From NCBI GenBank assembly GCA_964624255.1, contig CAZUWV010000068.1:1-8924 (forward strand): a DNA stretch of 8,924 nucleotides, given 5' to 3'. How positions within the stretch are numbered: position 1 is the first letter of the stretch; every line of letters begins with the position of its first letter. This document shows, piece after piece, positions 1-6,687 of this stretch. This stretch comes from JAUZQZ01 sp964624255. Its GTDB lineage: Bacteria > Pseudomonadota > Zetaproteobacteria > Mariprofundales > Mariprofundaceae. The position numbers and the translations under genes were made by a program. The notes under the pieces were generated by a model, which ran no database searches, was not told where the DNA came from, and worked only from the letters and a program-made list of their open reading frames with translations.

Positions 1-114
1 AAACGGGCCAAAGTGGGGAAGCAGATCGCCGCTCACGAGTTTTGCAAGAGGCTCTACAACGTACATGACGAAGATGGGATAGGTTCTAATGCGGTTGCCC
101 GGAAGAGCCCATGA
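1..114 (+). CDS. Possible C-terminal end of an unidentified upstream gene (partial)
   Basis: Frame 1 is open from the window edge to a TGA at 112-114, giving 37 residues that end in ...NAVARKSP. The first 20 codons favour G or C in the third position, as the confident genes here do, which is mild support for coding. The other two forward frames stop earlier, at about 66 and 81. The tail is basic (several Lys and Arg) and shows no motif I recognise, so no product is assigned. If real, the gene ends just before the TTGACA at 121 and the groES control region. The start and most of the gene lie outside the window. It could also be a chance open frame. Confidence 0.3.
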   Translation, partial: KRAKVGKQIAAHEFCKRLYNVHDEDGIGSNAVARKSP

Positions 115-120
115 AAACTA

Positions 121-177
121 TTGACAACCAGGGCGCCTTTCCCACTCTTGGCACTCTTCCATGGGGAGTGCTAAAAA
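121..177 (+). promoter_or_regulatory. Candidate housekeeping (sigma-70-type) promoter elements overlapping CIRCE
   Basis: A perfect -35 hexamer TTGACA lies at 121-126, but no good -10 follows at 16-18 bases (the best there is ACTCTT at 144-149). A second possibility is TTGGCA at 148-153, then 18 bases and TAAAAA at 172-177, preceded by TG at 169-170 as in an extended -10. That pair overlaps the CIRCE operator almost completely. Either would place a vegetative promoter under direct HrcA control. The elements are individually imperfect, so the exact promoter is uncertain; only the TTGACA and the operator overlap are seen directly. Confidence 0.35.
148..174 (+). promoter_or_regulatory. CIRCE operator (HrcA repressor binding site)
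   Basis: The sequence reads TTGGCACTC, a 9-base spacer, then GAGTGCTAA. The family consensus is TTAGCACTC-N9-GAGTGCTAA, so 17 of 18 arm positions match, the spacer length is exact, and only the third base of the left arm differs (G for A). CIRCE is the operator of HrcA, the repressor that releases chaperone genes on heat or unfolded-protein stress. Its position 83 bases before the groES start codon fits transcriptional control of groESL. The hrcA gene is not in the window; its presence elsewhere in the genome is inferred. Confidence 0.93.
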
Positions 178-191
178 CTTTCCATGAAGGG

Positions 192-220
192 GTTGAATAA
201 GTCAATGGCCGACCCCATAG
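192..220 (+). promoter_or_regulatory. Sigma-32 (RpoH) type heat-shock promoter for groESL
   Basis: GTTGAAT at 192-198 resembles the sigma-32 -35 element CTTGAAA (5 of 7), and CCCCATAG at 213-220 matches the -10 element CCCCATNT except for the last base. The gap between them is 14 bases, within the usual 13-17. Transcription would begin near 226-228, giving a leader of about 30 bases before the groES start at 257. The promoter lies downstream of CIRCE, with 17 bases between the operator and the -35 element, so HrcA binding need not occlude it directly. Assignment rests on motif match only. Confidence 0.7.
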
Positions 221-256
221 ACTTATTCCGACAATAACGCATAAGGAGTAGTAACG

Positions 257-553
257 ATGGCAACAAAGGTTCGTCCTTTACATGATCGTGTGATCGTCCG
301 CCGTCTGGACGAGGAAGAAAAGTCCGCCGGAGGTATCATCATCCCGGATACGGCTAAGGAAAAGCCGGTACAAGGTGAGGTAGTGGCCGCCGGAAAGGGC
401 AAAATTCTGGAGAATGGTGATGTGCGCCCGCTGGACGTCAAAGCAGGCGACAAGGTTATTTTCTCCAAATATGCCGGAACCGAGATCAAGCTTGACAACA
501 AAGAACTCTTGATGATGCGTGAGGATGACATCCTCGGCGTTATCGAATCCTGA
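257..553 (+). CDS. groES: Co-chaperonin GroES (Hsp10, 98 aa)
   Basis: GroES is the heptameric lid that closes the GroEL cavity in the cytosol. The N-terminus carries the family pattern RPLHDRVIVRR at residues 6-16. The mobile loop that binds GroEL is at about 16-36, with the signature GGIIIPD at 25-31. The C-terminal strand contains DDILGVIE. Length is close to the usual 95-98 residues. The ATG at 257 is preceded by AAGGAG at 243-248 with an 8-base spacer. The stop is TGA followed at once by an in-frame TAA (551-556). groEL starts 29 bases after the first stop, in the standard bicistronic order. Expression is probably driven by the sigma-32 promoter and restrained through CIRCE. Confidence 0.98.
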   Translation: MATKVRPLHDRVIVRRLDEEEKSAGGIIIPDTAKEKPVQGEVVAAGKGKILENGDVRPLDVKAGDKVIFSKYAGTEIKLDNKELLMMREDDILGVIES

Positions 554-582
554 TAAATCAGATAAAATAAGGAGATAGAAGA

Positions 583-2232
583 ATGGCAGCAAAAGAGATT
601 CGTTTCGGTGAAGATGCTCGCGCGCAGATGATGCGCGGCGTCAACCAACTGGCTGACGCTGTGAAGGTTACATTGGGACCGAAGGGCCGTAATGTGGTGC
701 TCGACAAGTCATGGGGTGCTCCGAACATCACCAAGGATGGCGTGAGCGTAGCTAAGGAAATCGAGCTGGAAAACAAGTTTGAAAACATGGGCGCGCAGAT
801 GGTCAAGGAAGTGGCTTCTAAAACTGCCGACATCGCTGGTGATGGTACGACGACCGCCGCAGTGCTGGCCCAGGCCATTGCCAAAGAGGGCGTCAAGGCT
901 GTAGCTGCGGGTATGAACCCAATGGATGTCAAACGCGGTGTGGACAAAGCAGTAGTCGCCATCATTGGCGAGCTGGCCAATTTGTCCAAGGAGGTCAAGA
1001 ATCAAGAAGAGATTGCCCAGGTCGGCACCATTTCAGCCAATGGTGATTCCGAGATTGGTCAGATCATTGCTGATGCCATGGATAAGGTCGGCAAGGAAGG
1101 AGTGATTACTGTCGAAGAGGCTAAGGGTCTGGAAACAGAACTGGATGTCGTCGAGGGCATGCAGTTTGATCGCGGTTATCTGTCGCCCTACTTCGTCACC
1201 GATGCCGAGCGTATGGAGGCGAATGTTCAGGATCCTTATATCCTGCTACACGAAAAGAAGATTTCCAATATGCGCGATCTGTTACCTGTGCTGGAAGCTG
1301 TAGCGCGTTCCGGTAAACCGCTGCTGATTATTGCCGAGGATATCGAAGGCGAGGCACTGGCAACGTTGGTGGTAAATAAGGTGCGTGGCGTGGTCAATGT
1401 GGCTGCCGTCAAGGCACCAGGTTTCGGCGATCGTCGCAAGGCCATGCTGGAAGACATGGCTACTCTTACGGGTGGTAAGGTTATTTCCGAAGAGCTGGGT
1501 CTGAAGCTGGAAAACGTCACCGTTGATGATCTGGGTACCGCAGCCAACGTCAAAATCACCAAGGACACTACGACCATCGTGAACGGTGCTGGTGCCAAGG
1601 CGGATATTGAAGGCCGAGTATTGCAGATTCGGAAGCAAATTGAGGAAACTACCTCAGATTACGACAAGGAAAAACTTCAGGAACGCCTGGCCAAACTGGC
1701 GGGTGGCGTGGCAGTCATCAAGGTCGGTGCCGCAACGGAAGTAGCCATGAAGGAGAAGAAGGACCGTGTAGATGATGCGCTTCACGCCACTCGCGCTGCC
1801 GTGGAAGAAGGCATTGTGGCTGGCGGTGGTGTTGCCCTGATCCGAGCCCGCAAGGTATTGAATGGCCTCGAGGGTACCAATCACGACCAAGACGTCGGTA
1901 TTGATACTGTACGCCGCGCCGTGGAAGCACCATTGCGCCAAATCGTGGTCAACTGCGGCGATGAAGCCTCGGTCGTAGTTAATAAGGTCTCTGAAAACAA
2001 GGATACCGACTTTGGCTACAACGCGGCGACCGAAGAGTACGGCAACCTCGTGGAACAGGGTGTGATTGACCCGACCAAGGTGGTGCGTTTCGCATTGCAG
2101 AATGCGGCATCCATCGCCGGTCTGTTGATCACCACCGAAGCCATGGTAGCCGAGCTCCCGAAGCCTGAGGCGGCACCGGCTGGTGGTGGCGGCGATATGG
2201 GCGGCATGGGTGGTATGGGCGGCATGATGTAA
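583..2232 (+). CDS. groEL: Chaperonin GroEL (Hsp60, 549 aa)
   Basis: GroEL forms the double-ring ATP-driven folding chamber. It aligns without gaps to the E. coli protein through the N-terminus: the nucleotide-binding segment VTLGPKGRNVVLDKS is at 29-43, Asp52 is in ITKDG, and Asp87 is in GDGTTTAAVLAQA. The family signature AAVEEGIVAGGGVALI lies near residue 405-420, just after VDDALHATR, which contains the equivalent of catalytic Asp398. The tail is the flexible Gly-Met repeat ending GGMGGMGGMM. Length is typical (545-550). AAGGAG at 569-574 sits 8 bases before the ATG. One residue worth noting is Trp44 in DKSWGAP, where E. coli has Phe. It is co-transcribed with groES and ended by the terminator at 2263-2307. 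Confidence 0.99.
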   Translation: MAAKEIRFGEDARAQMMRGVNQLADAVKVTLGPKGRNVVLDKSWGAPNITKDGVSVAKEIELENKFENMGAQMVKEVASKTADIAGDGTTTAAVLAQAIAKEGVKAVAAGMNPMDVKRGVDKAVVAIIGELANLSKEVKNQEEIAQVGTISANGDSEIGQIIADAMDKVGKEGVITVEEAKGLETELDVVEGMQFDRGYLSPYFVTDAERMEANVQDPYILLHEKKISNMRDLLPVLEAVARSGKPLLIIAEDIEGEALATLVVNKVRGVVNVAAVKAPGFGDRRKAMLEDMATLTGGKVISEELGLKLENVTVDDLGTAANVKITKDTTTIVNGAGAKADIEGRVLQIRKQIEETTSDYDKEKLQERLAKLAGGVAVIKVGAATEVAMKEKKDRVDDALHATRAAVEEGIVAGGGVALIRARKVLNGLEGTNHDQDVGIDTVRRAVEAPLRQIVVNCGDEASVVVNKVSENKDTDFGYNAATEEYGNLVEQGVIDPTKVVRFALQNAASIAGLLITTEAMVAELPKPEAAPAGGGGDMGGMGGMGGMM

Positions 2233-2262
2233 ACTGCCCTTCATCATAGTATGAAGTAGTGG

Positions 2263-2307
2263 AAAGAGCCTGCAAGCCCGGTGCTTGCGGGCTCTTTGTT
2301 CTTGTTC
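2263..2307 (+). terminator. Rho-independent terminator after groEL
   Basis: The arms at 2263-2277 (AAAGAGCCTGCAAGC) and 2283-2297 (GCTTGCGGGCTCTTT) form a 15-bp stem with a single T-G wobble, closed by the 5-base loop CCGGT. A T-rich run follows (TTTGTTCTTGTTCT). It lies 30 bases after the groEL stop, so it should end the groESL transcript and insulate the next cluster. A smaller 6-bp hairpin, CTTCAT/ATGAAG at 2239-2256, precedes it. The A-rich 5' arm means the stem may also work on transcripts from the other strand. Confidence 0.92.
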
Positions 2308-2333
2308 TGCTTTGCCTGGCAAACGGGGTGAGT

Positions 2334-2494
2334 GGTCGGGCGGCTATGGCCGGGATTCGACCCTCAGCTTTGCAGCCATAGTTGTCAGGCTAACCGGATT
2401 CATCCGCACACGCTCGCCCCGACCTGCCAGGGGAGCCGTCTTCGTAACGCGATCTTTATGAAAGGGTAGGGCTTGCCATAGTACGTCCGCCCTA
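2334..2494 (+). other. Inverted-repeat-rich, possibly structured leader upstream of ubiG
   Basis: This gene-free stretch carries several complementary segments. GGTCGGG at 2334-2340 pairs with CCCGACC at 2418-2424. CTATGGC at 2344-2350 pairs with GCCATAG at 2375-2381, extendable through C-G and G-U pairs. CGGA/TCCG with a 4-base loop lies at 2395-2406, and TAGGGC/GCCCTA at 2467-2494. The 13 bases 2338-2350 can instead pair with 2475-2481 plus 2487-2492, with a 5-base bulge, which excludes the first two helices. GCCATAGT is repeated at 2375 and 2475, exactly 100 bases apart. No tRNA, known riboswitch or coding frame was recognised. Pairings are seen directly; a role as an RNA leader is inference. 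Confidence 0.4.
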
Positions 2495-2509
2495 GCAGTC
2501 TGCCGACCT

Positions 2510-3211
2510 ATGCAGGCACACTTCGATCCCGAGGAAATAAAGAAATTTGAGTCCATGGCCGAGGAATGGTGGAGCCCGACCGGAAAATTTAAGCCGTTGC
2601 ATCGTATTAATCCCATACGCCTAGAGTACATTGGTCTCCGGACAACATTAAAAGGTGCGCGTGCGCTTGATGTTGGCTGCGGTGGCGGTCTGTTGGCCGA
2701 ATCCCTAGCCGCCTGCGGTGCAGCTACAACGGGCATTGACCGTTCAGGGAAAGCGCTGGCAGTCGCTCGTATCCATGCTGAAAAAACGGGGGCGAAGGTC
2801 CGGTATGAAACAAGCGATGCGCAAAGCTGGGCAGCGGGACATGTTGGCGCATACGATGTCATCACCTGTATGGAAGTTCTGGAGCATGTGCCCGATGTCC
2901 CCAATACCGTCGCTGCCTGTGCCACCATGCTCAAACCCGGCGGATATTTCTTCTTCGCCACATTGAATCGTACGCTGCGGGCTTATGCTCAGGCCATCCT
3001 CGGCGCTGAATATGTACTGGGCTGGCTGCCGAAAGGCACGCACCAGTACGCCAGGTTCATCCGCCCGTCGGAAATGAATGCAGCCTGCCGTATGACTCAC
3101 CTTGAGGTAGCGGACCTGCACGGGATGTCTTACCGGGTGTTGGAAAATCGCTTTGAACTGTCCGACGATTTATCTGTCAATTATCTCGGTTGCGCCATCA
3201 AGCCCGCCTGA
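2510..3211 (+). CDS. ubiG: UbiG, ubiquinone biosynthesis O-methyltransferase (233 aa)
   Basis: UbiG carries out both O-methylations of the ubiquinone ring, using S-adenosylmethionine, at the inner face of the cytoplasmic membrane. The N-terminal pattern FKPLHRINPIRLEYI (27-41) is characteristic of UbiG. The SAM-binding motif I is LDVGCGGGLLAES at 53-65, with the acidic strand-end residue at Asp77. MEVLEHVPD is at 121-129, LKPGG at 141-145 and PKGTH at 174-178. Length is close to the 240 residues of E. coli. The only canonical start before the conserved region is ATG 2510, and the frame is closed by a stop at 2459. No Shine-Dalgarno sequence precedes it, which is unusual beside its neighbours. 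It follows the groEL terminator and lptD begins 23 bases later, so ubiG probably heads the downstream operon. Confidence 0.95.
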   Translation: MQAHFDPEEIKKFESMAEEWWSPTGKFKPLHRINPIRLEYIGLRTTLKGARALDVGCGGGLLAESLAACGAATTGIDRSGKALAVARIHAEKTGAKVRYETSDAQSWAAGHVGAYDVITCMEVLEHVPDVPNTVAACATMLKPGGYFFFATLNRTLRAYAQAILGAEYVLGWLPKGTHQYARFIRPSEMNAACRMTHLEVADLHGMSYRVLENRFELSDDLSVNYLGCAIKPA

Positions 3212-3234
3212 GCTGACCACCACCCATTGTATTG

Positions 3235-5331
3235 ATGCGTTTATTGCTTTTACCCTGTTGGCTACTGGCATGGATGGTGCTGATTATCCCACCCGTGGCA
3301 TGGGCTGAAGATGTAGATATTACGGCTGATAAAATCGTACGCGATGCCAAAGGCGTGGCGACGGCCAGCGGCCATGTGGAGGTCAAGCGCAAGGGTGAAA
3401 CCATCCGCGCCGATACCGTGCGTTATGATGCCCTCAACCATCGGGTCGAGGCTGTGGGAAATGTTGTCATACGTTCTCCCAGGGCAGTTATTAAAGCCAG
3501 CTCCGCTGAATTGAACTCCATCTCCAAGCAGGGTGTTCTACACAATGCTACGGTTGTTTTGTCCGGTGGTGACCGCCTGTCTGCCAAACAGCTGGAGCGT
3601 GTGAATGAATTCACCTACAAGGCGCTTCAGCCCACCTTCACCACCTGCCCCGCAGACCATGACGCATGGAGAATTTGTGCCTCAAGTGCGATTCTTAACC
3701 AGAAAAATGGTACGTTTATAGCTAAAAATGCGCGCTTTGAAGTTTCTGGTATACCTATACTTTACACGCCCTACTTGCGGCAAAGTAACCAGCGAAAATC
3801 AGGTCTCCTCCTCCCCAAAGTCGGCTTCGGAAAACGGCGCGGCACGGAACTGGCGCTCCCCGTGTATATCGCGCCGTCTCCAAACTGGGATCTCACGCTA
3901 ACCCCGCACTGGATGAGCGCGCGCGGTTTTATGTCCGAAGCTGAATTTCGTCATGTATCCACCACAGGACGCGAAACCATCCAATTTGAGGGACTCAATG
4001 ATAAGGTGCTGGGTCGCTTCCGGGACCGTTTAAGGGCCAAAACCTCATGGCAGCTCCCCTATGGCATGGCTTTGGCTGTTCATGCCGACCAGATCAGCGA
4101 TAGCAATTACCTGGCAGATTTCTCCAACAGCTCTTCAGTAGCCGCTACCCGCTTTCTGCATAGCCAGGCCACACTTTCGCAACAGGGGCAATACGGAAGC
4201 TGGCAGGTATTGGTACAGCATCAGCAGGATTTAACCAGGCCATCCAACGCCGCTACACTACAAATCCTTCCCCGGTTTGAGAGCGCACTGACACTACCTG
4301 TACTGAACCGTCTGGCCATTTTACATTTCAATCAGCAAACCACATACTTCTCTCGCCGTTTGGGGGTTGATGGCTGGCGTATGGACCTGCATCCATGGGT
4401 GGAAATTCCCCTGGATTTAGCGGGAGGCGGACTCTCCACCACTCTGTACGCGGGGCTACGCAACACGCGTTACTGGCTCAATCAAGATGCGGCCCTTCGC
4501 CATCCAACGCGTACCAGCAGCGAGTTCGCTATAGAAACGCATGCCATATTCGAGTACATCAATGCGGACAGAACACTGCGCCACAGCATCGAACCCATCC
4601 TGCGTTATGACTTGGTCAACGTCGGCGACCAAACCGGGCTTCCCAACTTTGATTCTGCCTTTGGGCGACTCACCCTGAGCAATCTATTGTCCAACAATCG
4701 CTTTTCGGGCCGGGATCGGGTGCAAAGCCTGAATCGTATCAGTTTCCTGCTGGCCAGCCGCTTACAGACCAAATCGAAAGGGAGTCGTTCAGCCAGAGAC
4801 GTATTCAATATGAAGGTGGGAGCTGCGTATAATATTCGTAGGCACCTCAGTAACCAAGGATTGCAAACTGAGCCTACCCGACCTCTCTCTAACCTGCTGG
4901 GCGAGGTCAGCATCGCACCGATCAAGGTCTTAAGCTTTTCAGCCACGGGCCAGTATGATCCTGCCAGGCGTTTTTGGGACACGGCCTCGACGGCGCTAAG
5001 CTGGAATCCGCCTTCGGGGCATCAGTTGCGCGTAGGTTATCGCGTCATTGACGCGCGCTTCGCCCCCGCAAGCCAAGCGATTTATGTTTCGGGCAAGTTG
5101 AAGCTTGGGTCGCGCTGGCGCACCTTCGGTTCGTGGAATTACGACCCTGCACTTAAAATTACACAACACGCCAGTCTGGGCGTTGAATATCATCATCCCT
5201 GCTGGCACCTCACCGTGGCGGCATATCGTATCAATCGTCCCAGCGGCACGTCCACCGCACCTAATTTCGGCGTGAATTTCTTGCTTGGCATTAACGGGCT
5301 GGGTAGCGTCGGGCACTGTACCGGGCAGTAG
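3235..5331 (+). CDS. lptD: LptD, LPS-assembly outer-membrane translocon (698 aa)
   Basis: LptD forms the outer-membrane barrel that, with LptE, inserts lipopolysaccharide into the outer leaflet. The first 24 residues form a signal peptide with a long hydrophobic core and an AWA cleavage site before EDVDITADKI. Residues about 25-125 are the periplasmic OstA/LptA-like beta-jellyroll (ASGHVEV, IRADTVRYD). The barrel domain fills most of the rest, with abundant alternating aromatic and polar strands. It is shorter than E. coli LptD (784). Mature cysteines are at 138 (FTTCP), 148, 656 (HHPCW) and 695, differing from the adjacent Cys pair of E. coli. I chose ATG 3235; an in-frame TTG at 3232 would add one residue. 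No clear ribosome site is visible. surA follows 11 bases after the stop. Confidence 0.95.
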   Translation: MRLLLLPCWLLAWMVLIIPPVAWAEDVDITADKIVRDAKGVATASGHVEVKRKGETIRADTVRYDALNHRVEAVGNVVIRSPRAVIKASSAELNSISKQGVLHNATVVLSGGDRLSAKQLERVNEFTYKALQPTFTTCPADHDAWRICASSAILNQKNGTFIAKNARFEVSGIPILYTPYLRQSNQRKSGLLLPKVGFGKRRGTELALPVYIAPSPNWDLTLTPHWMSARGFMSEAEFRHVSTTGRETIQFEGLNDKVLGRFRDRLRAKTSWQLPYGMALAVHADQISDSNYLADFSNSSSVAATRFLHSQATLSQQGQYGSWQVLVQHQQDLTRPSNAATLQILPRFESALTLPVLNRLAILHFNQQTTYFSRRLGVDGWRMDLHPWVEIPLDLAGGGLSTTLYAGLRNTRYWLNQDAALRHPTRTSSEFAIETHAIFEYINADRTLRHSIEPILRYDLVNVGDQTGLPNFDSAFGRLTLSNLLSNNRFSGRDRVQSLNRISFLLASRLQTKSKGSRSARDVFNMKVGAAYNIRRHLSNQGLQTEPTRPLSNLLGEVSIAPIKVLSFSATGQYDPARRFWDTASTALSWNPPSGHQLRVGYRVIDARFAPASQAIYVSGKLKLGSRWRTFGSWNYDPALKITQHASLGVEYHHPCWHLTVAAYRINRPSGTSTAPNFGVNFLLGINGLGSVGHCTGQ

Positions 5332-5342
5332 GAGATTCCAGT

Positions 5343-6665
5343 ATGTTTGTGAACGTCATGTTGCGATGCCTCATTATCTTGAACGGGTTGCTATTCCTGC
5401 ACCCCGCAGTTGTTCATGCCAGAGTCCTGGACAGCATCGCCGCCATTGTGAACAATCAAGCCATCACTTGCTACCAGGTCCGGCAGGCAGCCAAGGATCT
5501 CGCACAGCAACTCAAAAAATCCGGCATGCAACGTTTGCCTTCGTCCAAGGCATTAATGGATCGCGTGCTGGACACCAAGATCACTAAAACGCTGGAATTA
5601 CAGGAAGTGAAAAAACAGGACATCACGGTCTCAGAAGATGAAATCAACAAGGCCATCGCTAACGTTGAGGACAGCAACAATATCCCGGCGGGCCAGCTGC
5701 TCGACATAATTAAAGCGCGTGGCATGAATGTTAATCGCTATAAAGAAAATTTGAGGGATCGACTGTTGATAAGCAAGCTGACCAATGCCGAAGTGCGCTC
5801 CAAGCTTTTGGTCAGTGAGGAATCCATGCAGGAATATTACCGTAAATACATGGCACATCCGACCCGTCTGCGAGAAATAAAGCTGGCTGAAATTCTTGTC
5901 TCCCTGCCTGCCGCTCCGTCGCCGGAACAGGTTGCGAATGCACACAGGAAGATCGAATCACTGCGTAAAGAGATATTGGCTGGTGGCGATTTTTCACGCC
6001 TTGCGACGCTTCAGTCGGATGCGCAGAATGCATCGCGAGGCGGGGAGATGGGGTGGTTCCTTCCCGGTTCCATGCCCCCTAGGTTTACACCCGTTTTCGG
6101 CTTGCCTGTAGGTGGCATAAGCCAGCCTATACGCTCGCCTGGAGGCTTTAGCCTCTTCGCCGTCATCAAGGTGCGCTGGCATCAGCCTAAGCAACGCGCC
6201 GAGGCTTATGATCAGGTCCATGCGCGGCATATTCTGCTCAAATTATCCGACAGCATGACGGATAAGGAAAAAGCCAACATCCAGACCGAGGCGGAACAAA
6301 TCGCGGAAGAGATGAAGGGTGTGTCGGACAAGGAGTTCGCCGCGCGGGCGAAAGAAATATCGCAAGGCCCCAGTGCATCCAAGGGGGGGGATCTGGGCTG
6401 GTTTAAGCGTGGCGCCATGGTCCCAGCTTTTGACAAAGCCGTATTTTCCATGAAAGCAGGGGAAACGAGTGGCGTCGTGCAATCCCCCTTTGGCCTGCAC
6501 ATCATTCGCGTGATCAAGCGCAGGCATATCGACCCGAATTCATTTGAAGCGCACCGTAACCAGATTCAGAATATTCTCTTGAACGTTGAAATGCAGGACC
6601 AGATGCCGCGCTGGTTGGCAAGGCTTCGGGCCAAAGCCATTATTAAACGGAGAAGCTGTTCTTAA
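5343..6665 (+). CDS. surA: SurA, periplasmic peptidyl-prolyl isomerase and chaperone (440 aa)
   Basis: SurA escorts outer-membrane barrels such as LptD across the periplasm. Residues 1-26 are a signal peptide (cleavage VHA before RVLDSIAAIVNNQAIT). The helical SurA_N domain spans about 27-170. Parvulin domain 1 is at about 176-279 with RGGEMGWF at 232-239, and parvulin domain 2 at about 292-394, starting HARHILLK, with KGGDLGWF at 347-354 and SPFGLHIIRV. A C-terminal helix returns to the chaperone domain, as in E. coli SurA (428 residues). AGGAG at 5330-5334 overlaps the lptD stop and lies 8 bases before the ATG, so translation is probably coupled to lptD. A second in-frame ATG at 5358 would shorten the signal peptide. 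A run of eight G (6383-6390) lies in the second parvulin motif. Confidence 0.97.
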   Translation: MFVNVMLRCLIILNGLLFLHPAVVHARVLDSIAAIVNNQAITCYQVRQAAKDLAQQLKKSGMQRLPSSKALMDRVLDTKITKTLELQEVKKQDITVSEDEINKAIANVEDSNNIPAGQLLDIIKARGMNVNRYKENLRDRLLISKLTNAEVRSKLLVSEESMQEYYRKYMAHPTRLREIKLAEILVSLPAAPSPEQVANAHRKIESLRKEILAGGDFSRLATLQSDAQNASRGGEMGWFLPGSMPPRFTPVFGLPVGGISQPIRSPGGFSLFAVIKVRWHQPKQRAEAYDQVHARHILLKLSDSMTDKEKANIQTEAEQIAEEMKGVSDKEFAARAKEISQGPSASKGGDLGWFKRGAMVPAFDKAVFSMKAGETSGVVQSPFGLHIIRVIKRRHIDPNSFEAHRNQIQNILLNVEMQDQMPRWLARLRAKAIIKRRSCS

Positions 6666-6669
6666 GGAG
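6664..6669 (+). promoter_or_regulatory. Ribosome binding site AAGGAG overlapping the surA stop; awkwardly placed for pdxA
   Basis: AAGGAG begins inside the surA TAA stop. It lies 18 bases before the GTG at 6688, longer than the normal 5-10. The frame upstream of GTG is closed by TAG at 6673-6675, and the codon right after that stop is ATA at 6676, 6 bases from the AAGGAG. The site therefore decides between a distant GTG start and a rare ATA start for pdxA. Confidence 0.55.
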
Positions 6670-6687
6670 CTGTAGATAAATACCGTC

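Noticed and set aside
2170..2232. GGC/ATG repeats at the groEL 3' end as a DNA repeat element
   Set aside because: They encode the normal GGM tail of GroEL.
1654..2322. 222-codon open frame on the minus strand across the groEL 3' end and terminator
   Set aside because: It is antisense to highly conserved groEL codons and includes the terminator stem; the protein is low in recognisable features.
2334..2424. tRNA-like segment: 7-bp end stem 2334-2340/2418-2424 and a GATTCGA sequence resembling a T-loop complement
   Set aside because: On either strand the T-loop-like sequence is not next to the acceptor-like stem, its own stem has only three pairs, and no anticodon arm or CCA end fits.
2344..2961. 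205-codon open frame on the minus strand
   Set aside because: It runs antisense through conserved ubiG and the repeat-rich leader, and its translation shows no family motif.
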